Made by a program: the position numbers and the translations under genes | Part shown: positions 12,867-21,460 of the stretch, one piece after another | Numbering within the stretch: the first letter of the stretch is position 1 | Layout of the letters: each line of letters starts with the position of its first letter | The notes under the pieces: generated by a model | Seen by the model: only the letters and a program-made list of their open reading frames with translations | What the model was told of the DNA's origin: nothing | The model's database searches: none | Source: UBA6164 sp964527325 | Lineage (GTDB): Bacteria; Patescibacteriota; Gracilibacteria; BD1-5; UBA6164 | DNA length: 27,344 nt | Assembly: GCA_964527325.1 (NCBI GenBank) | Contig: CAZGNU010000017.1 | Coordinates: forward strand, 1 to 27,344 | Reading direction: 5' to 3'

Positions 12867-14087
12867 TTATTCTCCTTTCTTACTAAGTAGTGTGTTATTT
12901 TCAAAATATTTGCTTTGATTTTCAATTATAAAAGCACTAGGTTTTCATTTAAAAGCCCAATCCCATTTCATATAATCATCGAATTCGTATTGTCCCGCTT
13001 TTTCTTTTAAAAAAGGGTTTTTATGTACAACAAAATGAAGATGAAAATCTTTATAATTTTTATCAGGCACTCAAGTAATTCAAATAGTTCAAAGTGGTTG
13101 TCATTTTTGTACTATTTCTCAAACCTTAATATTTGAGAAAACATCATTTAAATGACTATACATTACAAGATCTCCGGCTGAAGTTTTTAACCAAACTTGT
13201 TTTCATCTAAGTATATCCAAATTTCTAACTTCCTCATTATATGTTAAGTTCGTTCATCTTTTTATTTTATTTAAATCTAAAAAATCAAACTCCTTAACAG
13301 TTCTTACTATTATTCACTCACCAAGAGCTACAACTTGTTCTCAAAAATCTCAATCAATATCCCATCCATGATGAACCCCATCAGTATAATCTTTTCTATA
13401 TCATCTTCAAGAATTTGGTATTTTTACATGTTTTACTGGTATATTGCGTCAAATCACAGGAACAATATATTTTTCATTTCTATTTTTTATAATATTTTCT
13501 AAAATATCTCTGTTATAAATAGTTTCTCTTAATATTCTATTTTTCTCTAAATATACATAATAATTATTTTCTACATGTTTATTATATTTATCATATTTTG
13601 AATATAAAAAAATCTTTTTTTCTAAAATGGTTTTTAACTCAATTAAACGCTCAGTTTTAGTATCATACAATTTTGATAATACATTATATTGTTTAATTAA
13701 ATTCAATTTAAAGCTTAATTTTGTTTCTCAATTTTCATTAATTAAATAAAAATGATTATTTATACATTGATTATCAAAAAACTTTAAATCAAATAAATAA
13801 TAATTTCATTTATTATATTTTAATTTTGAAAAAATATTACACTCTGACTTTATTTTATAATCACTTAAATCCTCTCATGATCTAAACATTATTTTAGTAT
13901 TTTTTAACTTCAAAGAATCTAAATAAATATTTTCTGATGATTTAAAAACTATTTTTGTAGTATTATCAAATACTCAAGTTCATGCAAAAACCAAAGAATA
14001 TCCAAATAATACACCAAAAATTAGTGTTCCAATAAGTAATGTTAAAATTGATCTAGTATTCATTATGTACTTTTTTAATAATTTCAT
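12867..14087 (-). CDS. Exported M23 (LytM-type) peptidase-like protein
   Basis: 406 residues with UGA as Gly. An N-terminal signal peptide or anchor (MKLLKKYIMNTRSILTLLIG, then hydrophobic to LVFAG) is followed by a beta-rich part and a Lys/Glu-rich helical, possibly coiled-coil region at about residues 120-215. The C-terminal M23 domain shows zinc-ligand motifs GVHHGWDID near residue 239 and HLHF near 348, with MYSHL and VGEIVQKGQPLGTIG between them. M23 enzymes cleave peptidoglycan cross-bridges; presence of both His motifs suggests activity. A promoter-like TTGAAA-N15-TATAAT would place the transcript start near 14093, only about 6 bases before this ATG. An in-frame ATG at 14063 is therefore a serious alternative start and keeps a usable signal peptide. 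The stop is 2 bases from smpB. Confidence 0.85.
12872..12878 (-). promoter_or_regulatory. Shine-Dalgarno sequence of smpB
   Basis: AAAGGAG ends seven bases before the smpB ATG and lies within the last codons of the M23 peptidase gene. It is one of very few clear SD sequences in the window and supports coupled translation. Confidence 0.75.
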
Positions 14088-14099
14088 TAAAGTGTGGTA

Positions 14100-14126
14100 A
14101 TTATAGTAATAATTATTTTTTTTCAA
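14100..14126 (-). promoter_or_regulatory. Candidate promoter of the M23 peptidase-smpB operon
   Basis: On the minus strand TTGAAA (14121-14126) and TATAAT (14100-14105) are separated by 15 bases in the gap between thiI and the peptidase gene. Spacing is two bases shorter than optimal. Confidence 0.5.
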
Positions 14127-14142
14127 GACTTTTTTTAGTTAT

Positions 14143-15624
14143 TTATATACAACTAGATTTTTCTTCATTTTTTCTATAAATTTTAATATTATCAAAACCT
14201 TTTTCTTTTAAATAAAGTCCATGTAGATTTGAAAGTACTCATTTTTCACAATAAAATAAATAAGTTTTTTCATTGTCTAAATCTTTAAATTTATGATTTA
14301 TTTCAAAAAATGGAATTTCTATTACCTTGTTTTTTTCTTTTAACCTTAAGGGATTTTTCTTTTTTTCAGATTCTTCTCTTATATCAACAATTATATCTTC
14401 TTTTCCTGGTAAAAATACTACTTTTAACTCTACATCTTCACTTTTACTATATTGTTCCATCATTTCTTTTACAAATTCTGTTTTTCTTGATTCTATTGCT
14501 TTTTCTAAAATCGCTTCAGCAATATTTTCTTCTTCTTTTAATATATCGTCAAGTTTTGCTCAAGTAGCTGGTTTATCAGAAATTACTCAACAATACTCTG
14601 GCATATTACAAGCAAAATTATAAGTTCAAATTTCTTTTGAAATGTCTACAATTTCTTGTTTATTATAAGCAATTAATGGTCTTAAAACAAGATTTGTACT
14701 AGCCTTGTCTATAACGTGCATATTTTTTAATGTTTGACTAGACACTTGCCCAAGACTATCTCATTTTACAAGCGCAAAATAATGATCTTCTGAAATTTTT
14801 GAAGCAACTTTTAACATAAATCTTTTTAGTAAAATTCATCTAAATCTATGATTTACTTTTGTTAATAATTCAGCTATTATCTCTTCAAAGTTTACAGTGA
14901 TAAATCTTACTCTTTTATGTGGAACTGAAAAAGTTTTCCATAGATAAAAAGCAACTTGTTTTACTCATAATTCATGAGCACTTCATCATAAATTAAAAAA
15001 TAAGTAATCAACTTCACATCCTCTTTTCATCATAGAATAAGTACTTACTCCTGAATCAAATCATCCAGAAATAAGACTCAAAACTTTATCTTGAAATCAA
15101 ACTGGATAACCTCAAATTCACTTAACTCTATGTTTTATTATATGTATCTTATTATCTTTAACCTCTACTTTTACTGTAACATCAGGATTTTTTATTTTTA
15201 CTTTTGCATTATTAGCTGACTTTAATAGTCATCCTCAAATATACCTTTCTAAATCTATTGATCTAAAATCATGATTTCAGCTTCTTTTTACTCTAGCCAC
15301 GAATGTTTTTCCTTCTATTTTGTCTAAATAAAAATCTTTTGTTTTTTTATAAACAAAATCAAAAATTTCTTCTTCCTTTTCAGGAAACTTAAATGTCTCT
15401 ACTTCCATAAAATGAGATATCCCAGGAATATTTTTTAAAATTTTTGGTATTTCAGAATCATCTCACTCAATATTTATTCTATCCCAAGTTCAAGTTACAT
15501 GTGCCCTTATTTCATTAAAAATCAAATGCTTTTTAATATTATTATTAAGCATCAAAACACACCTTTTTCTTACAGGTTTAGATTTAATAGTTATTTCAGG
15601 GGATATTTTTACTACGATTTTCAT
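14143..15624 (-). CDS. thiI: tRNA 4-thiouridine sulfurtransferase ThiI with rhodanese domain
   Basis: 493 residues with UGA as Gly, close to E. coli ThiI (482). ThiI adenylates U8 of tRNA and inserts sulfur; it can also serve thiamine biosynthesis. Domain order: NFLD/THUMP-like N-terminal half (residues 1-165), then a PP-loop ATPase with the SGGFDSG motif at 186-192, then the NMPEYCGVIS segment holding the family's conserved Cys. The C-terminal rhodanese domain contains TYLFYCEKG, whose Cys would carry the persulfide. Both Cys positions match the pair described for E. coli ThiI, so the enzyme should be complete. ATG at 15624 opens with MKIVVKISPEITIKSKPVR, matching family N-termini. No SD is seen. 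Upstream lies a divergent promoter for a small RNA candidate. Confidence 0.95.
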
Positions 15625-15631
15625 ATAAAAT

Positions 15632-15659
15632 TTGATTTTTAATAATTATTTGATATAAT
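15632..15659 (+). promoter_or_regulatory. Promoter of a small RNA candidate
   Basis: TTGATT (15632-15637) and a perfect TATAAT (15654-15659) are spaced by 16 bases. It points away from thiI toward the hairpin cluster ending at 15743. Confidence 0.65.
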
Positions 15660-15665
15660 GATTAT

Positions 15666-15743
15666 ACAAATGGTAAATACCATTTTTTGATTCCGGACTT
15701 CGTGAGCCGGCCCCCCCAGCCTAGTTCTGGGGGTTATTTTTTT
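15666..15743 (+). ncRNA. Candidate small structured RNA of about 78 nt
   Basis: A sigma70-like promoter lies just upstream. Three hairpins follow in tandem: ATGGTA-aa-TACCAT (15670-15683); CCGG-a-CT with AG-CCGG around a TCGTG loop (15693-15710); and CCCCCAG/CTGGGGG followed by TTATTTTTTT. The middle and last hairpins are GC-rich in an otherwise AT-rich region. A frame from ATG at 15670 would run through the terminator, so coding is unlikely. The RNA ends over the stop codon of the opposite-strand methyltransferase-MazF gene, giving a short antisense overlap. It matches no RNA family I recognise; exact ends are inferred. Confidence 0.5.
15713..15743 (+). terminator. Rho-independent terminator of the small RNA candidate
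   Basis: A 7-bp stem CCCCCAG/CTGGGGG with a 7-base loop is followed by TTATTTTTTT. On the minus strand no T run follows the hairpin, so it acts in the plus direction. Confidence 0.8.
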
Positions 15744-16681
15744 AAATAATTTATAAATTTGTTTTTTATTTTTATAAATATATTTTTTTCTATATCTCAT
15801 ATTTTATATCATAATCTTTTTGAACTAAATGTTTTCAGTTGAGAAAAATTAATATAATTCAAAACCCCTCTCACCTTAATTTTATAAGAAAAAGAATCAT
15901 CTTTTTTCTTAGTAGTTAACTGTATTCAAATAAAACAATTTTTATTTATCTTTTTATATATTAAAACAGGTCTCATAAAATCTTTTCATTTTCAACAAGA
16001 TTCTATTCAAATATTTTTTCACAAATTTGTAAACCAAATTTCTCTTTGTTTAAAAGATTTAATCCTATTGTTTTTATTTATTCTTTTTTTTAATAAATTC
16101 CATTTATCAAAAATATCATTAATACTTCATCATTTAACTATCATCATCACACCATCATCTTCATCAATAGGTAGTACATTAAAGTTTATATTTTTTTCTT
16201 CTAAGTATTCCCATAATCATACCATTTTTTCTTTAAATTTGATAACATCATCAATTATTATAATTCATCAGTTTTTAAGTTTTGACCATGATAATTCTAA
16301 AAAATCTTTGCTTCTCCTCATCATTCCATCTATAAAAATAAAATCAAAACTATTATTTTCTAGTTTTGGTATTTCATCTAATGCATTTCACAAAATAAGA
16401 GATATTGTATTTTCTAATCAAACTTCTCTAATGTTTTCTAATGCTTCCAAATAAGATTTCTCAGAAAAGTCAATACTTACAATTTTTCAATTAACTTTTT
16501 CTAGTTCAATTCCAAAATTTATAGCACTATATCAATTTGCTGTTCATATTTCAAGCAAATTTTTACATTTACTTACTTTTATTAAATCTACTAAAAACTT
16601 AGTATTTACATCGCTTATATTAGGAATAGTATTTTTTATTCAATACTCCCTCAAATCTCTTAAAAATTTTTCTCTATCCAC
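15734..16681 (-). CDS. SAM-dependent O-methyltransferase fused to a MazF/PemK-like domain
   Basis: A single 315-residue frame with UGA as Gly, checked codon by codon without a stop. Residues 1 to about 190 resemble the caffeoyl-CoA/catechol O-methyltransferase family: NLLEIGTANGYSA is the SAM-binding motif I, KIVSID ends strand 2, FDFIFIDG and GGIIIIDDV are the later motifs. Residues from about 200 resemble MazF/PemK: QREIWFTNLGKNIG, GKGKDFMRPVLI, GIQLTTKKK, FSSKRLGYKIG. The Arg of RPV and Thr of LTT match MazF active-site positions. No Met lies between the two parts, so separate translation of the toxin-like part is not evident. The start is GTG, because a UAA in the same frame lies 9 bases upstream; no SD is seen. 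No antitoxin-like gene is adjacent. The substrate is unknown. Confidence 0.8.
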
Positions 16682-16754
16682 TTGCTTTTTTTATTATTTA
16701 TTAGCCATAATCTAACCATTTTTTTCTTTTTTGCAATCTTTTACAAATAAAAAC

Positions 16755-16783
16755 TTGCCTTTTTAAAACAATTTAACTATAAT
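16755..16783 (+). promoter_or_regulatory. Promoter of the pilin-like gene
   Basis: TTGCCT (16755-16760) and TATAAT (16778-16783) are separated by 17 bases. The predicted start lies about 29 bases before the ATG at 16819. Confidence 0.65.
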
Positions 16784-16818
16784 ACTAATGTTTTAATTTA
16801 AATAATAATTTTATACAT

Positions 16819-17172
16819 ATGAACAATGTAATAAAAAATGGTTTTTTCTCAATTATTGGACTATCATTAATTGGGTTGAATAATGTTAATGCTGCAATAA
16901 ACCCTGGTACTGGTGTAGATGCTGGTCTAAGAACTGAATGAAGTGCTGATACTGTAATTCAAGCTTGGCTAGGTAATTTATTAACTTTCTTATATCTAAT
17001 AGCAGTTTTAATTGCTGTTTGGTGAGGTTTTAATATACTAACAGCTGCTTGAGATGAAGAAAAAGTTAAAAAATGAAAAACTATATTAATTCAAGCTTGA
17101 ATAGGTTTATTTGTTATATTTATTGCATGATCATTAATCCAATGGATTCTTTGAATACTTGGTTGACAATAA
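16819..17172 (+). CDS. Small exported membrane protein, VirB2/TrbC-type pilin candidate
   Basis: 117 residues with UGA as Gly. A hydrophobic leader ending near NNVNAA is followed by a short polar stretch, a first transmembrane helix (LLTFLYLIAVLIAVWGGFNI), a small charged loop (GDEEKVKKGK) and a second helix (ILIQAGIGLFVIFIAWSLI). A cleaved leader plus two helices joined by a short cytoplasmic loop is the layout of VirB2/TrbC major pilins of type IV secretion and conjugation systems. The fold assignment rests on layout, not on a diagnostic motif, and no other secretion genes are in the window. It has its own promoter and is followed by a terminator shared with the convergent gene. Confidence 0.65.
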
Positions 17173-17185
17173 AATAAAGTAATTT

Positions 17186-17215
17186 AAAAAAAAGAGATTA
17201 AAATCTCTTTTTTTT
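17186..17215. terminator. Bidirectional terminator between convergent small membrane genes
   Basis: AAAGAGATT/AATCTCTTT with a 2-base loop is flanked by A and T runs on both sides, so it can stop transcription from either direction. It overlaps the stop codon of the 73-residue minus-strand gene. Confidence 0.8.
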
Positions 17216-17435
17216 AAAAATCAAAATCTTCATCTTCTATTCATTTGTCTCAGCCAAACATTCACTTAAGTCAATATCATATTCCAATTCAAATAATTAT
17301 TGATACAATAGATAAAATCCATGCTTTTGAACTTGAATCAATAAATACATAAGCCATCATTCAAGTAACCATATTTTCAACTATTAATATTGCAGATAAA
17401 GCTAAACCTCAAAAAACAAGAATTTTATTTAACAT
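17214..17435 (-). CDS. Small two-helix membrane protein of unknown function
   Basis: 73 residues with UGA as Gly. Two hydrophobic segments, about residues 4-28 (LVFGGLALSAILIVENMV) and 38-58 (WILSIVSIIIGIGIGYGL), are followed by a Gly-rich turn and a strongly acidic tail (GIEDEDFDF). No family is recognised. It converges on the pilin-like gene and shares its terminator. A minus-strand promoter (TTTGGA-N17-TATAAT) lies about 30 bases before the ATG, which supports it as a real gene despite its size. A role linked to the pilin-like protein is possible but rests only on proximity. Confidence 0.65.
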
Positions 17436-17465
17436 AATAATTATTTTTATATTTTAATATTTCTT

Positions 17466-17494
17466 ATTATAAGACTTCTTTTAATTTTTCCAAA
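17466..17494 (-). promoter_or_regulatory. Candidate promoter of the 73-residue membrane protein gene
   Basis: On the minus strand TTTGGA (17489-17494) and TATAAT (17466-17471) are separated by 17 bases. Confidence 0.5.
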
Positions 17495-17504
17495 CAAAAA
17501 ATAT

Positions 17505-17534
17505 AAAAAAAGCTAGATTTCCTAGTTTTTTTTT
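17505..17534. terminator. Terminator-like hairpin in the divergent region before leuS
   Basis: CTAG-ATTTC-CTAG is flanked by a 5' A run and nine 3' T residues. The gene on its left is transcribed away from it, so no plus-strand gene obviously needs it. It may be a leader attenuator for leuS from an unseen upstream promoter, or block stray transcription. Confidence 0.45.
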
Positions 17535-17540
17535 GTATAG

Positions 17541-17546
17541 TATAAT
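17541..17546 (+). promoter_or_regulatory. Candidate -10 element of leuS
   Basis: A perfect TATAAT lies 30 bases before the leuS ATG, just after a T-rich tract. No convincing -35 box is present at the right distance. Confidence 0.45.
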
Positions 17547-17576
17547 ACAAGAATTACATATCTAAATAGAAAAAAA

Positions 17577-20081
17577 ATGTACAACCATAAAAAAATAGAA
17601 AAAAAATGGCAAGCTTATTGGGAAAAAAATAAAACATTTAAAGTAGAAAATGATTTTAGCAAGCCTAAGTATTACACTCTAGATATGTTTCCATACCCAA
17701 GTTGAGCATGACTTCATGTTGGTCATCCTGAATGAATGACAGCTAATGATATAGTTGCTAGATATAAAACTGCATGCTGATTTAACGTACTTCATCCAAT
17801 GGGATGGGATGCTTTTTGATTACCAGCTGAAAACTATGCAATAAAAACTGGTACTCATCCTAGAATTACAACTGATGAAAATATTACTACATTTAAAAAA
17901 CAAATTAGAGGTCTTTGATTTTCATATGATTGGGATAGAGAAATTGACACAACTGATCCAGAATACTACAAATGGACTCAATGGATATTCTTAAAACTAT
18001 TTGAAAAAGGTTTAGCATATGAACAAGATCTTCCTATAAACTATTGTCCATCATGTAAAACTGGTCTTGCAAATGAAGAAGTGCAAAATGATTTCACCTG
18101 TGAAAGATGCTGAACAAAAGTAGAAAAAAAGAAAATCAGACAATGGGTTTTAGCCATCACTAAATATGCTGACAGACTACTAAACGACGTAGACAAATTA
18201 GACTGGCCAAAATGAATCAAAGACATGCAAAGAAACTGGATTTGAAAAAGTGAATGATGTGAGTTTGAAATGAAAGTAGCTTATGAAGAATACAAATCTA
18301 TTAAAGTTTATACTACTAGAATAGATACAGTTTTTGGTATGACTTATGCCGTACTCGCTCCTGATCATCCACATATAAATGATTTTATAGAACCAAGTCA
18401 TGAAAAAGATTGCTTAAAATATATAAAAGAAGCTTGAAAAAAATCAGATCAAGATAGAACACAAGATGATAAAGAAAAAACTTGAATTTTTACTTGAACT
18501 TATGTAGTGAATCCATTTAACTGAAAACAAGTTCCTCTATGGATATGAGATTACGTATTATGAAACTACTGAACAGGTGCTGTAATGGCTGTTCCAGCTC
18601 ATGATATAAGAGACTATGAGTTTGCAAAAAAATATAATTTAGAAATTATTGAAAGTGTATCTTGATGAGATATAAATAAAAAAGCTTATACTGATTTATG
18701 AACTCTTGTAAATTCATTAGATTTTGACTGATTAAAAAGTAAAGAAGCTAAAACAAAATTAACTAATTTTGCAGAAAAAAATAAGTTTTGAGAAAAAAAG
18801 GTTAATTACAAACTAAGAGATTGGTTATTTTCTAGACAAAGATATTGGGGAGAGCCTATTCCTTTGGTTCATTGTGATAAATGTGGAATAGTTGAAGAAA
18901 AAGAAGAAAATCTTCCTATTTTACTTCCTGACACAGATCATTTTGAACCATCAGGTGATGGAACAAGTCCACTTACTAAAATAAATTCATTTGTTAACTG
19001 TAAATGTCCGAAATGTGGTTGACCATGAAAAAGAGAAACTAATACTATGCCTCAATGGTGAGGATCTTGCTGGTATTATTTAAGATTTATGGATCCTAAT
19101 AATAAAGAAGCTCTTGTAGATTCTAAAGTTGTTAAATACTGGTGAGAAGTTGATTCATACGTTTGATGAGCAGAACATGCAGTGCTTCACCTACTATACG
19201 CAAGATTCTGGCATAAATTCTTATTTGATATATGAGTAGTTCCTACTGATGAACCATTTTATAGACTAAGAAATCAATGATTAATACAATCACATGTATA
19301 TGATACAAAAAAATGACAATCTATTCATATGGACTCAGTAGAAGAAAAAAACTGAAAATATTTCCATAAAGAAACAAAAGAAGAATTAACAAAAAAGATT
19401 TGAAAAATGAGTAAATCTTTATGAAATGTAATTAATCCAGATGATATTGTAGAAGAATATTGAGCAGATAGTTTTAGATTATATGAAATGTACATGGCAG
19501 AATTTAAAGACTCAGCTCCATGGGATACAAAATGAATAGTTTGAGTAAAAAGATTTATAGAAAAATCTGAAAGATTATTTTGAGCTGAAGCTAAAATTTC
19601 AAAAGAAATTGATGATTTTACCATGAAACTTCTTCATAAAACAATAAAAAAAGTTTCTGAAGATATTGAAAATTATAAATTTAACACAGCTATTGCAGCT
19701 TTAATAATTCTAGTAAATAACTGATTACCTCAAGAACAAAAAAATCAAACGCAGTGGAAAGGTATTTTTATAAAACTATTACACCCTTTTGCTCCTCACT
19801 TAGCTGAAGAACTTTGGGAAAAACTATGAAACACTGAATCTGTATTTAAATCTTCTTGGCCAAAATATGATGAAAAATTAATAATAGATAATAAATTGAA
19901 AATAGCTATTCAAGTACTATGAAAAGTTAGATGAACTATTGAAATATCACCAGATGAAGATAAAGAATCTGTACTAGAAAAAGCCAAAACAAATCCTAAT
20001 ATCTCTAAATGGTTAGAATGAAAAGATCTTGTAAAAGAAATTTATGTTCCTGGAAAAATAGTAAATTTAGTGGTAAAATAA
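17577..20081 (+). CDS. leuS: Leucyl-tRNA synthetase
   Basis: 834 residues with UGA as Gly. It charges tRNA-Leu with leucine in the cytoplasm. The N-terminus MYNHKKIEKKWQAYWEK is typical. The class I HIGH motif is HVGHPEG near residue 46, in PYPSGAGLHVGHPEG; GFNVLHPMGWDAFGLPAENYA follows. The zinc-site Cys pairs are present (CPSCKTG, CERCG and later CDKCG, CPKCG). The CP1 editing domain holds GTGAVMAVPAHD, and the catalytic loop KMSKS lies near residue 610 (GKMSKSLWNVINPDDI). The C-terminal anticodon-binding and appended domains are complete to LVVK. Many invariant glycines are UGA, which fixes the genetic code. No SD precedes the ATG. A GNAT gene follows 13 bases downstream. Confidence 0.97.
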
Positions 20082-20094
20082 ATTTTATAAAACA

Positions 20095-20529
20095 ATGTTA
20101 AAAGAAAAACTTAAACTTATAAGACAAGAAAGAAAATTACTAAATAAAATTAGATCTTGGAATTCTTATAAGATTGTTATTGGTCTAATTTTCACATTAT
20201 TTCCTTTAAGAAAAAAGTTTCTGGTTTTAAAGTGAAGTTCATATAAAAAAATTCTATGAATTATTTCAATAACATCATTTTTTGCCTTCAAAAAAAAATT
20301 TTGATACATTGATGACTTTATAGTTCATAGAAACACAAGATGAAAATGAGTATGAAAAAAAATATTTAATGATACTCTTAAAAAACTAAATAAAGAAGAA
20401 AGTGATTACACTTTCTTAGTCAGCAGAAGAGATAGAAAAACATCTCATAAAATTTATAAAAACTTCTGATTCAAAATTATTAGTTTATGAATATGAATAC
20501 TAGCATATAAAAAATTTAGAAAAAAATAA
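20095..20529 (+). CDS. GNAT-family acetyltransferase-like protein
   Basis: 144 residues with UGA as Gly. The C-terminal half shows the GNAT acetyl-CoA-binding pattern: the strand YIDDFIVH is followed by RNTRGKGVGKKIF (the R-G-x-G-x-G loop) and later by SHKIYKNFGFK, the usual C-terminal element. The N-terminal third is very basic and partly hydrophobic (IVIGLIFTLFPLRKKFLVLK) and does not resemble a standard GNAT substrate half. It starts 13 bases after leuS without its own promoter or SD, so it is probably co-transcribed with leuS, and a terminator follows at once. The acetylated substrate cannot be inferred. Confidence 0.75.
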
Positions 20530-20555
20530 AAGTGAAACTTAGGTTTCACTTTTAT
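20528..20555. terminator. Bidirectional terminator between the GNAT gene and the Kazal gene
   Basis: AAAAGTGAAAC pairs with GTTTCACTTTT around a 4-base loop, with a T-rich tail on both strands. It lies between two convergent genes and starts inside the GNAT stop codon. Confidence 0.8.
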
Positions 20556-20565
20556 TTTTAATTTC

Positions 20566-21381
20566 TTAGTCTAAATCAAACAATTTTTCTATTTCAGAAA
20601 AATCATTTTGATATTTAGAAATTTGAACTTCAAGAAGCTCAATTATATAATCAACAATTGCTTCTAATGCAGGTTTGTCTGCTGCAAGATCTTCTAATTT
20701 ATCAATTAATCAATTAATAACTTCAACCTTTTGATCAGTTGTATAATCTAAAGCATTTATTTTATTAATTAACATATTAACTAATTGTATAGATCTAATT
20801 TTCATTTTTGATGAAACTCCACTAGTATCAGTAGAATCTCAAGTGCTAGCAGTTGTACATTTCCCATAATGTTTTTTATAAGCTCAATCTGCTGTCATCA
20901 TGCATTTATTAGAATATGTTTTATAATGTCAGTTCTTTACCCCACATACAGGAGCATATTCCATAGTACAAGCAGTACTAATATCAGATGCATCTATATT
21001 TAAAGTAACTACATTACTACAATATCTATTGTTTTCATGAGTAATTGCACATACTCTATAATATACAGTACCTGATTTAGGACTTTTGTCTGTATATGAA
21101 GTATCATTTACATTACTTGAATATTTAATATATCCATGATCAGGGTATATTGGATCAGATACACTAATTGATCTAACAACTTTATAGTATTTAAAACTAT
21201 CATTTTGATTGTAAGCTGCCCATGAAGTGTATACAACCCCATTAGAATATTCAGCCTTAAAATTTAAAGAATTATCTAAAATTCTAGTATTATACCCACT
21301 AGAGTAATCTCATGCATTTACTTGAGCAAAACCAAGCAACATTACTGTTAATAAAACAGCAGAAAATATTTTTTTAATCAT
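20566..21381 (-). CDS. Secreted protein with FN3-like region, Kazal-type inhibitor domain and conserved C-terminal module
   Basis: 271 residues with UGA as Gly. A signal peptide (MIKKIFSAVLLTVMLLGFA) is followed by an FN3-like beta region at about residues 30-130 (SGTVYYRVCAITHENNRYC). Residues 138-175 form a Kazal-type domain: C-x-M-E-Y-A-P-V-C-G-V, then YKTYSNKC, then a helix and HYGKC, matching the family pattern P-V-C-G...TYSN-x-C...G-x-C. Kazal domains usually inhibit serine proteases. Residues from about 193 form a helical module (MKIRSIQLVNMLINKI, DYTTDQKVEVI, EAIVDYIIELLE) related to the C-termini of the two FN3 proteins at 8809-12292, here with an extra tail. No SD is seen. Inhibiting host or competitor proteases is a reasonable guess only. 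Confidence 0.85.
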
Positions 21382-21460
21382 AATATAATAATTAATAAAT
21401 AAAACTAAAGAACACAATTTTAATTATATATTAATTTTAAAAAACACAAATCATTTTTAA

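Noticed and set aside
16068..16454. A 128-codon plus-strand open frame
   Set aside because: It is antisense to the methyltransferase-MazF fusion, whose catalytic motifs are clear on the other strand.
15734..16681. Two separate genes (methyltransferase and MazF) instead of a fusion
   Set aside because: Codon-by-codon reading shows no stop between the domains and no internal Met at a suitable place; an assembly error cannot be excluded but is not suggested by the sequence.
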